The notes beneath the pieces were generated by a model, which saw only the letters and a program-made list of their open reading frames with translations, was not told where the DNA came from and ran no database searches. Below are positions 8,212-19,402 of a stretch of 64,000 nt of DNA, one piece after another (position 1 is the stretch's first letter; the number at the start of each line of letters is the position of its first letter). The stretch spans positions 3,444,001 to 3,508,000 of the forward strand of contig NZ_AP025627.1 in the NCBI RefSeq assembly GCF_022846435.1, in the 5' to 3' direction. A program made the translations under genes and the position numbers. The stretch comes from Parageobacillus sp. KH3-4. GTDB taxonomy: Bacteria > Bacillota > Bacilli > Bacillales > Anoxybacillaceae.

Positions 8212-8733
8212 CTACCCGTTTGGAAAATGTATTTTAATTAATAAAAATAAACAAACCATAGAGAGAAAAAATACCAATGTGCTCCCCAAAAATCTGACGT
8301 ATGCTCCTTTATATTTAAAATCTATCTTCTTTTCTAATAAAGCTGGTTGTTCTTTCCTCTGTTGATACAAACCGAGCAAGAGGATGATACTCCCAAAGAG
8401 ATTGCCAATAAGCAATTGAGATACAGCTACCATCCATAATGTCACATAGGATAACTTCACATGTTTTTTGCTTTCTAAATCATTTACCGCTACTTTTGTT
8501 AATACGGCAAAAAAAGGATTTAGCATCGCTATAACAAACATAATAGTGATGATCGGCTCGCGGATCACCGGCGTGAAAAATGTTTCCTGTGCATGAAGCG
8601 CCATTAAGTAAAGGTAAGTGACAAAAATCAATGGTATTGCATAAAAAAAGTAAATGGCCGTTTTAAAAAGAACAATACTTTTCGCCGTTATGGTGCGAGA
8701 ATTCCCAGCCAAAGAATTTTTCGATTTTCTCAT
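8212..8733 (-). CDS. Unknown four-helix membrane protein in maltose operon
   Basis: 173 residues with hydrophobic segments at about 27-45, 59-76, 97-120 and 148-168. The ATG overlaps the stop of the upstream regulator (ATGA), and the IIA gene starts a few bases after its own stop. It is therefore clearly part of the operon, but I do not recognise the family and see no catalytic motif. Co-transcription with a sugar regulator and PTS genes suggests a role tied to maltose uptake or sensing, which remains an inference. Confidence 0.75.
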   Translation of the reverse strand: MRKSKNSLAGNSRTITAKSIVLFKTAIYFFYAIPLIFVTYLYLMALHAQETFFTPVIREPIITIMFVIAMLNPFFAVLTKVAVNDLESKKHVKLSYVTLWMVAVSQLLIGNLFGSIILLLGLYQQRKEQPALLEKKIDFKYKGAYVRFLGSTLVFFLSMVCLFLLIKIHFPNG

Positions 8734-9503
8734 GATGATTCACCATTTTTATTCAATTGCTTAAGATAATCGACATAGTGGCTAAACAGCATCTCCCCTA
8801 TAATAAAAAAAGAGGCAAACGTGTTGAGTTTAGTGCCATCGCTGAATTCGTTGCTCGAGCTATTAGCATATAAATTAAAAGGAGTCATTCTGGCCAACCG
8901 ATTATTTTTTAAGTTTGTTACTGAAATAAACGGGATTCCTTTCGCAACCAGTGACTGAACTGCCGGAAAAATCGTCGGAGTATCTCCGGAAAAAGAAATA
9001 ATAATGACTAAATCATCTAGCGTCAGGCTTTTAATTACCATTTCCAATTCCGTTTGTGCCTGAATGACATGCAAATATTTTTGCACGGCCAGAAACATTC
9101 GTTGCAATTCAAAGGCACAGTCCAATTGCGCCGTACCGGTTCCATAAATAAATATTCTTCGCGCGTGATGGATTAATTTGCACATGTCAGAAAAATCTTT
9201 TGTCTTGATATATTTTAATGTTTCGAGAATATCATTTCTTAAAATTTCAACTTGGCTTTTATCACTATGGTTTCCTTCTTGTTCTTGCCATTTCAGAAAC
9301 ACACGAAACTCACTATATCCACTAAACCCAAGCTTTTGGGCTAACCTTAAAATGGATGAGCGTGAAACATTGCACTTTTCTGCCAAACTGTTGATTCCTA
9401 ATTTATGGCATTCGCTTTTATTGTTTAAAATATACTTTAGAATATGGAAATCGGTCTCATTTAGTTGATTATAATGTTTATTAATCAATTCCTCGATTTT
9501 CAT
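8730..9503 (-). CDS. RpiR/MurR-type regulator of maltose genes (MalR/GlvR-like)
   Basis: 257 residues. An N-terminal helix-turn-helix of the RpiR class (1-80, LAEKCNVSRSSILRLAQKLGFSGYSEF) is followed by a SIS sugar-phosphate binding domain (about 105-240, with IFIYGTGTAQLDCAFELQR and VIIISFSGDTPTI). In B. subtilis GlvR (MalR) is a positive regulator encoded between glvA and glvC and responds to maltose-6-phosphate; the same gene types surround it here. AGGAGGG precedes the ATG. A terminator-like hairpin separates it from malA, so it is probably expressed by read-through. Confidence 0.88.
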   Translation of the reverse strand: MKIEELINKHYNQLNETDFHILKYILNNKSECHKLGINSLAEKCNVSRSSILRLAQKLGFSGYSEFRVFLKWQEQEGNHSDKSQVEILRNDILETLKYIKTKDFSDMCKLIHHARRIFIYGTGTAQLDCAFELQRMFLAVQKYLHVIQAQTELEMVIKSLTLDDLVIIISFSGDTPTIFPAVQSLVAKGIPFISVTNLKNNRLARMTPFNLYANSSSNEFSDGTKLNTFASFFIIGEMLFSHYVDYLKQLNKNGESS

Positions 9504-9569
9504 TTTTGACCCTCCTTCCTTTAAAAAAAGTTTACTAAATAACTATTTCTTTTTAAAGGAAGGAGGAGA

Positions 9570-9609
9570 ACGAAACAAAAAGCACGAAATGCTGTGCTTT
9601 TTGTTTCGT
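9570..9609 (-). terminator. Hairpin between malA and the regulator gene
   Basis: A perfect 16-bp inverted repeat (ACGAAACAAAAAGCAC / GTGCTTTTTGTTTCGT) with an 8-nt loop lies 7 nt beyond the malA stop. The stem is strong but AT-rich at its base. It may be a partial terminator that lowers expression of the distal operon genes. Confidence 0.75.
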
Positions 9610-9616
9610 ATTCTTT

Positions 9617-10960
<1,344 letters not shown>

Positions 10961-10964
10961 TTAT

Positions 10965-10978
10965 CGTTAGCGCTTTCA
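10965..10978 (-). promoter_or_regulatory. CcpA-binding cre site before malA
   Basis: The minus strand reads TGAAAGCGCTAACG, one base from the cre consensus. It sits just downstream of the -10 of the malA promoter, where CcpA binding would block transcription when preferred sugars are present. Confidence 0.8.
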
Positions 10979-10983
10979 CTACT

Positions 10984-11012
10984 GTTATAGCAAACCGAAA
11001 ATATGGGAACAA
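10984..11012 (-). promoter_or_regulatory. Sigma-A promoter of malA
   Basis: TTGTTC (11007-11012), 17-nt spacer, TATAAC (10984-10989) on the minus strand. An AT-rich inverted repeat (AATAAGAA/TTCTTATT, 11065-11090) further upstream could be a regulator site. Confidence 0.65.
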
Positions 11013-11101
11013 TGGATTCCAGCCATTCTGTGCCTAATCACACGTTTCGTTCTTTTTCACATTAAATAAGAATTTTCCCAACTTCTTATTCATCATGATC
11101 G

Positions 11102-12709
11102 TCACGATCCTGTCTTGAATCCCTTTTCTTCTAAAGCTTTCTCGAACTGCTCCCGCACTTGCGGGACGGATAAACCAACGATCACTTGGATCGCCTTGCC
11201 ATTACGAACGACACCATGGGCTCCCGCAGATTTGAACGCGCTATCTGGCGCGACTTTTGATTCATCATTGACGCTAACGCGAAGGCGTGTGGCGCAATTG
11301 GTAACCGACACGATATTTTCAGGGCCACCGAGCGCGTCTAAAAATTGCAATGCTTGAACCGTATAGCTGTTGCCACTTGCATTTTGGCCAGCTTGTTTTT
11401 TTGCTTTATAATCTGCTTTCGTATATAATTTCGTCTCTGCTGAATCATCCGCTTCGCGTCCCGGCGTCGCCACATTAAATTTCAGAATCAAATACCGGAA
11501 AACAAAGAAGTAAATGATCATAAATATGAAACCGATTGCCCATTGGATGAGATAGGTCGTGCTATGATATTTAAATAATGGAATCCAGTTTGCCGTAGCG
11601 ATTTCTAGCAGTCCCCCGCCCATATTTCCTACAACGCCGAATGCATACATCACTGCTGCCATCGTTGCTGCCAAAATGGCATGAACGGCAAATAACCAAG
11701 GTGCCACAAACAGGAAAGTAAATTCAATCGGTTCTGTAATTCCGGCAATAACAGCCGTTAAAGCGGCAGAAATTAATAATCCTGAAACTTGCTTTCTTTT
11801 TTCTGGTTTTGCAGTTACATACATCGCTAATGCGATGCCTGGAATACCAAAGATTTTAGACATCCCGTGCAATGCAAACCCGCCTTCTGGAAACATTTCT
11901 TTTAAAGAATGGGCAGATGTCGCGTATTCTGATAAATGCTCCATCCAATACTTCGCGATTCCCCCTTCAACAACCGCAGGACCAAAGACAAACGGGCCGT
12001 AGATGAAGTGATGCAATCCTGTTGGAATGAGGATGCGCTCTAAAAATGTATACAACCAAACCCCAAATACTCCTGAACTTGCCAAAAATCCTTGTAAAGA
12101 TGCGATGCCATGTTGTACGATCGGCCAAACATATGCTGTTATTAGAGCAACTGGGAGCATCACAAGGAATGCGATAATCACCACAAATGATGAACCTTGA
12201 AAAATGCCGAGAAAATCAGGAAGTTTCGTATCGAAATAACGGTTATGAAGCACTACGACAATGGAAGAGATAACAATCGCTCCAATAATGCTCGTATCTA
12301 ACGTTTTGATTCCCGCTATCATTGTCAAACCGCTAACTCCGCCAACTTCCTGGCTGAAATCTACACCAAATTTATCTCCCCAAAGTGTCAATATCGCGTT
12401 AATAAAATAATTGAATGTTAAATAAGTAACGATCGCTTCCATGCAAGCTCTCGCATGAGCCTTTTTTGCCAACCCGATCGGAATCCCTATAACAAACAAT
12501 AGCGGCATTTGCCGGAAGACCGTCCATCCTCCCTCTTCTACTACCGTCCAAAACTTGTACCACATTCCGTTTGGATCAGCCATGGATCCCATGATATCGG
12601 GGTTTTTAAATAAGATCGTCAAGCCGACAACTATGCCAGCGAACGGAAAAAGCAATACCGGCACAAACATCGCTGCGCCAAACCGCTGAATTTTTTGCAT
12701 CATGTCCAC
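11102..12709 (-). CDS. malP: PTS maltose permease IICB
   Basis: 535 residues. The IIC domain (about 1-420) has some ten hydrophobic segments and the glucose-superfamily features GLHHFIYGPF and GITEPIEFTFLFVAPW. The C-terminal IIB domain (about 445-535) carries the phosphorylated cysteine Cys472 in SVTNCATRLR. It takes up maltose (or a related alpha-glucoside) and phosphorylates it, using phosphate from a IIA protein; a IIA gene is present at 7689-8195. It is the first gene of the operon and is preceded by a promoter and a cre site. Strong match to the B. subtilis MalP/GlvC type. Confidence 0.93.
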   Translation of the reverse strand: MDMMQKIQRFGAAMFVPVLLFPFAGIVVGLTILFKNPDIMGSMADPNGMWYKFWTVVEEGGWTVFRQMPLLFVIGIPIGLAKKAHARACMEAIVTYLTFNYFINAILTLWGDKFGVDFSQEVGGVSGLTMIAGIKTLDTSIIGAIVISSIVVVLHNRYFDTKLPDFLGIFQGSSFVVIIAFLVMLPVALITAYVWPIVQHGIASLQGFLASSGVFGVWLYTFLERILIPTGLHHFIYGPFVFGPAVVEGGIAKYWMEHLSEYATSAHSLKEMFPEGGFALHGMSKIFGIPGIALAMYVTAKPEKRKQVSGLLISAALTAVIAGITEPIEFTFLFVAPWLFAVHAILAATMAAVMYAFGVVGNMGGGLLEIATANWIPLFKYHSTTYLIQWAIGFIFMIIYFFVFRYLILKFNVATPGREADDSAETKLYTKADYKAKKQAGQNASGNSYTVQALQFLDALGGPENIVSVTNCATRLRVSVNDESKVAPDSAFKSAGAHGVVRNGKAIQVIVGLSVPQVREQFEKALEEKGFKTGS

Positions 12710-12746
12710 TCACTCCCTTTCTTAGGTTTTCGCTCGATCTCATTTT

Positions 12747-12760
12747 TGGTAGCGCTTTCT
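12747..12760 (-). promoter_or_regulatory. CcpA-binding cre site before malP
   Basis: AGAAAGCGCTACCA on the minus strand, a near-consensus cre sequence, lies 6 nt downstream of the -10 hexamer. Same arrangement as at malA. Confidence 0.78.
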
Positions 12761-12766
12761 TTCTTC

Positions 12767-12795
12767 TTTATAACATGATCGTTTTTGGCAAACAA
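12767..12795 (-). promoter_or_regulatory. Sigma-A promoter of malP
   Basis: TTGTTT (12790-12795), 17-nt spacer, TATAAA (12767-12772) on the minus strand. Confidence 0.65.
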
Positions 12796-13066
12796 TAAAG
12801 CGAAAGCAAGCTGTTCGTTTTCACTTTTCTTGTTCTTTTTCCCAAAATTCAGGAAAATTCCCAAAATGGGCAGCTATAGAGATTCCCCATATGCCCACTG
12901 CCATTTTAAACAAAATGAGGATGTCCCAAAGCGGATCTCTTTTCGGACACCCTCTTCTTTGTGCACACCAATTATTTGCATGTTTACTTTATGTTTTTAT
13001 TTACAATTTCTCCGTTGGTCTCATAATATTATTTTAATCATTTTCTATATGATCGGGGGATTGAAA

Positions 13067-14347
13067 ATGGATAGTGATCATTCTTCTTCCACTACATCGA
13101 CGTCACATCGTATTTACTGGATTGTGGCTGGGACCACCTTCTTGGCATTGTTAGTCTCAGCAGGCGTACGTTCTACTCCCGGTGTTCTCATCGTTCCTTT
13201 TGAGCTATCGTTTGGATGGACCCGCGCAGAAGTTACGTTTCCTTTGGCTATTAATATAGCATTATATGGTCTTTGCGGGCCATTTGCGGCAGCGTTTATG
13301 GAACAATATGGGGTAAAACGAATGACGCTCATCGCTCTGTCATTGCTAGTGGTAGGTACGGGGCTCTCCGTATGGATGAAAACGACATGGCAGATGACAT
13401 TGTTATGGGGATTTTTAGTTGGAACCGGGTCAGGGTTCACTTCCTCTGTTTTAGGAGCGGTAATAGCAAATCGTTGGTTTAAAGAAAAGCGCGGATTGAT
13501 TGTAGGCGTGTTTTCCGCCAGCGGTGCAGCAGGACAACTTGTTTTTTTACCTTTATTCGCAAAAATGATCTCCTCTTACGGCTGGCAAACGGTTGTCTTG
13601 GTTATCTCCTTATCCGCATTGATTACGATGTTATGTGTAGGATTGTTTATGCGTGATAAGCCCAGTGATGTAGGCCTTCTTCCATATGGTGCAACAGAGC
13701 CGGTTGAAACGGCATCTGCTCCCCATGCAAGTCCTTTCCTTTCTGCACTAAATGGATTGAAAACGGGAGTTCGCTCCAAAGATTTTTGGTTGCTTGCAGG
13801 AAGTTTCTTTGTTTGTGGTTTATCTACGAATGGGCTCATTGGAACCCACCTCATTCCTGCTTGTATGGAACATGGAATTCCAGAAGTAACAGCAGCCGGC
13901 ATGCTAGCTGTTATGGGGATTTTCGATATTTTAGGAACAACACTGTCAGGCTGGCTTTCGGATCGCTGGAATAATCGTTGGCTATTATTCTGGTATTATG
14001 GATTGCGCGGAATTTCCCTTGTTTTTCTCCCATATGCTCTGGACTCTACGTTTTTAGGCTTATCCATTTTTGTTGTCTTCTATGGACTTGATTGGGTTGC
14101 AACAGTACCTCCTACTGTTCGCTTGTGCAGTGATGTATTTGGAAAGCAAAGCGGAGTGATATTTGGCTGGATATGGGCTTTTCATCAACTTGGAGCCGCA
14201 GCTGCTGCCTTTGGCGGCGGTATCTTGCACACATGGTTCGGAACCTATACATTTATATTTATTGTTGCGGGTATCCTTTGTGTAACGGCAGCCCGGTTTG
14301 TCCTTCAAATACATAGAGAGAAGAATGCAACTGCCCACTCCGTATAA
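13067..14347 (+). CDS. MFS transporter, monocarboxylate/oxalate-formate antiporter type
   Basis: 426 residues from the ATG at 13067 (GGGGGA 6 nt upstream). The longer open frame from 12785 covers AT-rich noncoding sequence. Twelve hydrophobic segments are visible in two halves joined by a polar linker around 215-230. The first half has the MFS loop region (NRWFKEKRGLIVGVFSASGAAGQ), which is typical of the OFA/monocarboxylate branch. It probably moves an organic anion or other small solute by proton coupling; the substrate cannot be told. It stands alone between the mal operon and convergent genes. An imperfect hairpin (GAGGATGTCC/GGACACCCTC, 12917-12954) lies in its upstream region. Confidence 0.85.
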   Translation: MDSDHSSSTTSTSHRIYWIVAGTTFLALLVSAGVRSTPGVLIVPFELSFGWTRAEVTFPLAINIALYGLCGPFAAAFMEQYGVKRMTLIALSLLVVGTGLSVWMKTTWQMTLLWGFLVGTGSGFTSSVLGAVIANRWFKEKRGLIVGVFSASGAAGQLVFLPLFAKMISSYGWQTVVLVISLSALITMLCVGLFMRDKPSDVGLLPYGATEPVETASAPHASPFLSALNGLKTGVRSKDFWLLAGSFFVCGLSTNGLIGTHLIPACMEHGIPEVTAAGMLAVMGIFDILGTTLSGWLSDRWNNRWLLFWYYGLRGISLVFLPYALDSTFLGLSIFVVFYGLDWVATVPPTVRLCSDVFGKQSGVIFGWIWAFHQLGAAAAAFGGGILHTWFGTYTFIFIVAGILCVTAARFVLQIHREKNATAHSV

Positions 14348-14363
14348 TGTTTAGCAAAAATGG

Positions 14364-14407
14364 GGGTGGCCCAAAAAGAACTAAACGTTCCTGTTGAAGG
14401 GCCGCCC
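14364..14407. terminator. Bidirectional terminator between MFS and M50 genes
   Basis: GGGTGGCCC pairs with GGGCCGCCC across a 26-nt loop. On the minus strand it is followed by CCATTTTTG, so it best serves the M50 gene. Confidence 0.6.
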
Positions 14408-14416
14408 TTGATTTCA

Positions 14417-15523
14417 TTATGAAATAAGCGACTGATTGGCATCCATAATCTGTTGCCCGTACGCTGTGAACACGGCAAGAACAACCGCAAGCGCAAGGTA
14501 TAAACATAACCATGTCCATTTTGTTTTCGCATCCGCACGATAATATACTGCTTGCTTCTGTATTTCTTGTTCGTTTTCTTCGATTTCTTTTTGGAGCGCA
14601 TGGATAAAGTGAAGAACGGTTTGTTCCTGCAATCCTCCCCATCGAGTTGCCTCCAATAACTGACTGTACTTTTCCACATACTGCTCCAAGCGATAGTTTT
14701 GCAGTTTTTGCTCATCCTGGAAAATAGGGAGGTACCATGTTTTTCTCCGCTGCAGCTCCGTCTCCCTGCGTTCGAGCTCATCTTCCCAATGCCAATACAC
14801 TTCTTGCCGCTCCTCTTCTGATAAAAGCATGTACCGTTGGAGCGCCTGCAATACTGTTTCATTGATTTCTTTATGGATTTGCGCCTTTTTCCAGCGAAAC
14901 TCCCGGCGCAAAAGCTCCCAGCATTTCACAGCGCCTAATAAAATAAGGAGCGGGGCGATCGGTCCCGGGTTCCAAAGAAAATAAACGGTCATTCCAATAA
15001 GGCCAAAAAACCATATTTTTGGCGAAATCACTCCGACAATTCGCCCGCCGTCTAGCGGATGCAGAGGCATAAGATTGAATAAATTAATAAGCGCTCCAAG
15101 CGCAATGGCTAATCCCCAAAACGGGTCTTCTGTCATCCAGTACAATGGCAAAGCCGGAAGAAACCCCAATGTCCCCCACAACGGGCCTGCGTACGCCAAA
15201 TACGCCTCATCTTTCGCCGATTTCGGTTCTTCCTTTAGCGCAATAAGCGCTCCGACAAACGGAATAAAAATCGCCTTCGATGTTGGAATTCCTAACCTTT
15301 TCGCCGCAAACAAATGGCCCATTTCATGCACATAAAGCAAATACACGAGCGCCACCGCAAACTTCCATCCATATACAATGGCATACGCGCCGATCGAAAT
15401 AAATAAAGAAATGAGAGAACTGAATTTTAAAAACTTAAAAATTGCCAGCATCCACTTCAGTTTTCCCGACAGAAACAAAACAACAGACAAAAACGCAAGC
15501 CACACCTTTTTAAACCGCTTCAA
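14417..15523 (-). CDS. Site-2-protease-family (M50) membrane metalloprotease
   Basis: 368 residues, TTG start at 15523 preceded by GGAGAGAA. Membrane segments precede the zinc motif HEMGH (His66, Glu67, His70), and the third ligand motif LHPLDGGR lies near 155-165. After about residue 200 comes a long charged, coiled-coil-rich cytoplasmic part, and a final hydrophobic segment (about 340-360) close to the C-terminus. M50 enzymes cut proteins within the membrane. Compared with SpoIVFB or RseP types this one has no PDZ or CBS domain, and its extra domain is unfamiliar. Its substrate is unknown. Confidence 0.88.
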   Translation of the reverse strand: MKRFKKVWLAFLSVVLFLSGKLKWMLAIFKFLKFSSLISLFISIGAYAIVYGWKFAVALVYLLYVHEMGHLFAAKRLGIPTSKAIFIPFVGALIALKEEPKSAKDEAYLAYAGPLWGTLGFLPALPLYWMTEDPFWGLAIALGALINLFNLMPLHPLDGGRIVGVISPKIWFFGLIGMTVYFLWNPGPIAPLLILLGAVKCWELLRREFRWKKAQIHKEINETVLQALQRYMLLSEEERQEVYWHWEDELERRETELQRRKTWYLPIFQDEQKLQNYRLEQYVEKYSQLLEATRWGGLQEQTVLHFIHALQKEIEENEQEIQKQAVYYRADAKTKWTWLCLYLALAVVLAVFTAYGQQIMDANQSLIS

Positions 15524-15546
15524 TTCTCTCCGTCTCCCTTTTCCCC

Positions 15547-16620
15547 TTATTTCCGATGCATTTTAAACTGCAAAAACAGCTCGTTGTAATAAGCAAGCAT
15601 TCGTTTTCCTAAATTTTCGTACACTTCTAAGTTTCCGACTGACTCAAAATCTGGATAAAACCGTTTATCCTCGGTAACTTCTTTCGGCAAATAGTCCAGC
15701 GCCTTCTCATTCGGCGTCGAATAGCCGACATACTCCGCGTTTTGCGCAGCGTTTTTCGGATCAAGCATAAAATTAATAAATTGATGCGCCCCTTCAATAT
15801 TTTTCGCCGTTTTCGGAATCACCATATTATCGAACCATAAATTTGATCCTTCTTTCGGCACAACATAATCGAGCTTGTCATTTTCCGCAATAATCTCCGC
15901 CGCATCTCCTGACCAGACGACACCGATCGCCGCTTCTTCACTTGCCAAAAGCATTTTAATCTCATCGCCGACAATTGCCTTTACGTTCGGCGTAAGGCGG
16001 TCTAGCTTTTCCTTCGCTTCTTGTAAGTGCTTCTTATTCGTGTCATTTAACGAATAATGCAAACTATTGAGCCCCATGCCAATCACTTCGCGCGCTCCGT
16101 CAACCAACAAAATTTGATTGCGCAAATCTTTATCCCATAAATCGTTCCAGCTCGTTATTTTTTTGCCGCCAAGCATTTCCGGATTATAGACAATGCCGAC
16201 CGTTCCCCAAAAATACGGAACCGAATACTTGTTACCCGGGTCAAACGATAAATTCAAAAAGCGCGGGTTGATATATTTTAAATTTGGCAGCTTCGAATGG
16301 TCGAGCGGAATAAGCAATCCATCTTCCTTCATTTTGTTGACCGCATATTCGGACGGAACGGCAACGTCAAACGTTGTACCGCCTTGGGCGATTTTCGCCA
16401 TCATCGCTTCATTGGAATCAAACGTTTGGTAGATGACTTTTATGCCCGTCTGCTTTTCAAACTTTTTAATAAGCGCAGGATCGATGTAATCGCCCCAGTT
16501 ATACACTGTCAATGTATTTTTTCCGGCATATCCTTCCGTTTTATTCAGCTGGGCAGATGCGTAAAGCAGTACAAACGAGGCGAAAAAAACGGCCGCAAAA
16601 AATGATATAAGCTTTCTCAT
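15547..16620 (-). CDS. potD: Spermidine/putrescine-binding protein PotD
   Basis: 357 residues. An N-terminal hydrophobic signal segment (FFAAVFFASFVLLYASA) precedes a family-1 extracellular polyamine-binding fold: VYNWGDYIDP at the start, FDVAVPSEYAV, the conserved PYFWGTVGIVYNP and GVVWSGDAA. It captures polyamines outside the membrane for PotBC. The protein has no cysteine at all, so the usual lipobox is missing; it may stay anchored by an uncleaved signal or be released. Its ATG overlaps the potC stop (ATGA). Last gene of the operon. Confidence 0.93.
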   Translation of the reverse strand: MRKLISFFAAVFFASFVLLYASAQLNKTEGYAGKNTLTVYNWGDYIDPALIKKFEKQTGIKVIYQTFDSNEAMMAKIAQGGTTFDVAVPSEYAVNKMKEDGLLIPLDHSKLPNLKYINPRFLNLSFDPGNKYSVPYFWGTVGIVYNPEMLGGKKITSWNDLWDKDLRNQILLVDGAREVIGMGLNSLHYSLNDTNKKHLQEAKEKLDRLTPNVKAIVGDEIKMLLASEEAAIGVVWSGDAAEIIAENDKLDYVVPKEGSNLWFDNMVIPKTAKNIEGAHQFINFMLDPKNAAQNAEYVGYSTPNEKALDYLPKEVTEDKRFYPDFESVGNLEVYENLGKRMLAYYNELFLQFKMHRK

Positions 16621-17423
16621 TTTCGTCGCCCCCTCATTCCGTATAAGGTACTGCTTTTCTGGCTAATAAAGTAGTAGCCGATCACCAGCACAACCGTAAA
16701 TAAAAATAATAATGTCGATAATGCGTTAATTGATAAGGATATGCCTTGACGCGCCCGTGAATAAATTTCCACCGATAGTGTTGAGAAACCGTTGCCTGTC
16801 ACAAAAAACGTCACCGCGAAATCATCTAGCGAATACGTCAATGCCATGAAAAAACCAGCGAAAATACCAGGAGTAATAAACGGCAATATTACTTTCGTCA
16901 GCACATCCCATTGATTCGCCCCTAAATCACGCGCCGCGTCAATCAGTGTCGGACTCATTTCCTGCAATTTTGGAAGCACCATCAACACGACGATCGGAAC
17001 GCTAAACGCGATATGGGACAGCAACACCGACGTAAAACCAAGATGAATGCCGATAATCGTAAACAAAATTAAAAATGAGGCGCCGATAATGACATCCGGG
17101 CTAACGATTAATACGTTATTCAACGTTAAAAGCAACTGTTTCATGTGACGTTTTTTTACATAATAAATGGCTAACGCTCCAATTACTCCAAGAATGGTAG
17201 AAATCGCCGCAGACAAAAGGGCAATCGTCAGTGTATTCAACACAATAATCCATAAACGGGTATCATGGATGACTTCCTGATACCACTCCAGCGTAAAATG
17301 CTGAAAATCGTGCATTGTGCCGCCGCTATTAAACGAATAGTAAATTAAATAAATAATCGGGGTGTACAAAATGAGAAACACGAACACTAAATACGCGGTC
17401 GCCCACTTTTTGTTGCTTCGCAT
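16617..17423 (-). CDS. potC: Spermidine/putrescine ABC permease PotC
   Basis: 268 residues with six membrane segments. The ABC permease EAA loop is visible as [22 protein letters not shown] (from about residue 165). It forms the membrane channel with PotB and is energised by PotA. Overlaps potD by four bases and lies 10 nt after potB. Confidence 0.94.
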   Translation of the reverse strand: MRSNKKWATAYLVFVFLILYTPIIYLIYYSFNSGGTMHDFQHFTLEWYQEVIHDTRLWIIVLNTLTIALLSAAISTILGVIGALAIYYVKKRHMKQLLLTLNNVLIVSPDVIIGASFLILFTIIGIHLGFTSVLLSHIAFSVPIVVLMVLPKLQEMSPTLIDAARDLGANQWDVLTKVILPFITPGIFAGFFMALTYSLDDFAVTFFVTGNGFSTLSVEIYSRARQGISLSINALSTLLFLFTVVLVIGYYFISQKSSTLYGMRGRRK

Positions 17424-17433
17424 CGCCGAACCC

Positions 17434-18225
17434 TCACTTCCGATTTCCTGTCATAACGACGACAATGGCCATCGCGATAATTAAAAACACGGCAATCGTC
17501 GAACCCATGCCCCAGTTTTGTGTGACAAGAAAATGCTCTTCAATCGCCGTACCGAGCGTAATGACGCGGTTTCCCGCGACTAAACGCGTAATCATAAAGA
17601 GCGATAATGACGGAATAAACACGGCTTGGCACCCTGCTTTCACCCCGTCTAACGTCAGCGGAAAAACGACGCGACGAAACGTTGTCCAAGCCGAAGCGCC
17701 AAGATCGCGCGCCGCGTCAATCAGCGACGGATTCAGTTCCTCAAGCGAGTTAAAAATCGGCAAGATCATAAACGGGATAAAAATGTATACCGACACGAAC
17801 ACAAAACTAAAATCGGTAAACAAAATTTGTTTCGTGCCGATTCCGATCGTTTCTAAAATCGCGTTTGCCAATCCGTATGTGCCAAAAATGCCGAGAAACG
17901 CGTACACTTTTAAAAGCAAATTCACCCATGTCGGCAAAATCATAAGCAAAAGCCAAAGTTGTTTATGCTTCGTTTTCGTCAACAAATATGCGGTTGGATA
18001 CGCGACCAGCAATGAAAAAAACGTAATTAAAAACGCATACCAAACGGAACTAGCCGCCATCTTTAAATAAATCGGCGTAAAGAATGTTTTATAATTGGCC
18101 AACGTCCAATTCCCATCAATGTCAAAGAACGAATAATACAAAATTAATAAAATCGGCGCGACGACAAATAACCCGATCCATATAACATACGGAAATAAGT
18201 AAACGTTACGCACACTATTTTTCAT
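17434..18225 (-). CDS. potB: Spermidine/putrescine ABC permease PotB
   Basis: 263 residues from the ATG at 18225 (GGTGAGGGATCC upstream); the longer frame to 18282 runs inside potA and is not needed. Six membrane segments and the EAA loop [19 protein letters not shown] mark it as a permease of the polyamine family. It overlaps the potA 3' end by 11 bases, which indicates tight coupling. Confidence 0.94.
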   Translation of the reverse strand: MKNSVRNVYLFPYVIWIGLFVVAPILLILYYSFFDIDGNWTLANYKTFFTPIYLKMAASSVWYAFLITFFSLLVAYPTAYLLTKTKHKQLWLLLMILPTWVNLLLKVYAFLGIFGTYGLANAILETIGIGTKQILFTDFSFVFVSVYIFIPFMILPIFNSLEELNPSLIDAARDLGASAWTTFRRVVFPLTLDGVKAGCQAVFIPSLSLFMITRLVAGNRVITLGTAIEEHFLVTQNWGMGSTIAVFLIIAMAIVVVMTGNRK

Positions 18226-19288
18226 CGGATCCCTCACCATCATCTTCGCTGATGCGCATGACATGAATGTCCTCTGGATCAAAATAAAGCCCGATTTCTT
18301 CCCCTACTTCCGCCTTTTTCGTCGAATGGACGAGCCATTCATTTCCATCTTCGTCATAACAGCATAGCTCGTAATGCACGCCGCGGAACAGCTGCGAATC
18401 AACGCGCACTTGGAGCTTTCCTTGATCTCTCGTCGTAATTTCCAAATCTTCCGGACGGATGACAACATCGACCGGCTCGTTCGGACGAAAGCCTTTGTCC
18501 ACGCACGTAAACCGCTTCCCAGCGAATTCGACCAGGTAATCTTCAATCATCGTACCCCGCAAAATGTTCGATTCACCAATAAAATCAGCGACAAACCGAT
18601 TAACCGGTTCATCGTAAATCTCTTTTGGCGTGCCGCTTTGCTGGATTTTCCCTTTATTCAGCACGAAAATTTGGTCCGACATCGCCAACGCCTCTTCTTG
18701 GTCATGTGTGACAAAAATAAACGTAATCCCTAACCGGCGCTGTAATTCGCGGAGCTCATATTGCATTTCGGTGCGTAATTTTAAATCAAGCGCCGACAGC
18801 GGTTCATCGAGCAGAAGCACTTCTGGTTCGTTGACAATCGCACGCGCAATCGCCACCCGCTGCCGCTGGCCCCCAGACATTTCTTGAATGCTGCGATTCT
18901 CGTATCCTTCTAAATTCACAAACCGAAGCGCCTGTTTTACTTTTTCTTCAATTTCCAAACGCTTTTTCTTTTTAACCCGCAATCCAAACGCCACGTTTTC
19001 AAACACGTTCAAATGCGGAAATAAGGCGTAATCTTGAAACACCGTATTCACTTGCCGCTTATTGGCGGGAACGTGGTTTACCGGCTTCCCGTGAAAATAA
19101 ATCGTTCCTTTCGTCGGCTCCGTAAACCCCGCAATTAAACGAAGAATCGTTGTCTTCCCGCATCCCGACGGCCCAAGCAGCGTGTAAAACTTCCCGCGCT
19201 CAATCTCGAAACTGACATCATCGAGCACGACTAACCCATCGTATTCCTTCGTCACCCGCTCAAAGCGGATGATTGCCTCTTTCTCCAT
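18215..19288 (-). CDS. potA: Spermidine/putrescine ABC ATPase PotA
   Basis: 357 residues. Walker [10 protein letters not shown] (about 38-46), signature [14 protein letters not shown] (about 138-151), Walker [13 protein letters not shown], and switch His in FVTHDQEEA. The C-terminal third is the TOBE-type regulatory domain ([10 protein letters not shown]). It hydrolyses ATP to drive polyamine import through PotBC. First gene of the operon; AAGGAGTGGGGG precedes the ATG. Confidence 0.94.
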   Translation of the reverse strand: MEKEAIIRFERVTKEYDGLVVLDDVSFEIERGKFYTLLGPSGCGKTTILRLIAGFTEPTKGTIYFHGKPVNHVPANKRQVNTVFQDYALFPHLNVFENVAFGLRVKKKKRLEIEEKVKQALRFVNLEGYENRSIQEMSGGQRQRVAIARAIVNEPEVLLLDEPLSALDLKLRTEMQYELRELQRRLGITFIFVTHDQEEALAMSDQIFVLNKGKIQQSGTPKEIYDEPVNRFVADFIGESNILRGTMIEDYLVEFAGKRFTCVDKGFRPNEPVDVVIRPEDLEITTRDQGKLQVRVDSQLFRGVHYELCCYDEDGNEWLVHSTKKAEVGEEIGLYFDPEDIHVMRISEDDGEGSDEK

Positions 19289-19402
19289 CGACCCCCACTC
19301 CTTGCTTTGAAAATAAGCTGTCTATATATCCTCTGCCAGAGAGACCAATCTCTTCCTATTCCTATCAATCATTATTAGAACATGCACACAATAAAAGTGC
19401 AA

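Noticed and set aside
12785-13066. N-terminal extension of the MFS carrier
   Set aside because: The extension covers the malP promoter and cre region; a good ribosome site and ATG occur at 13067.
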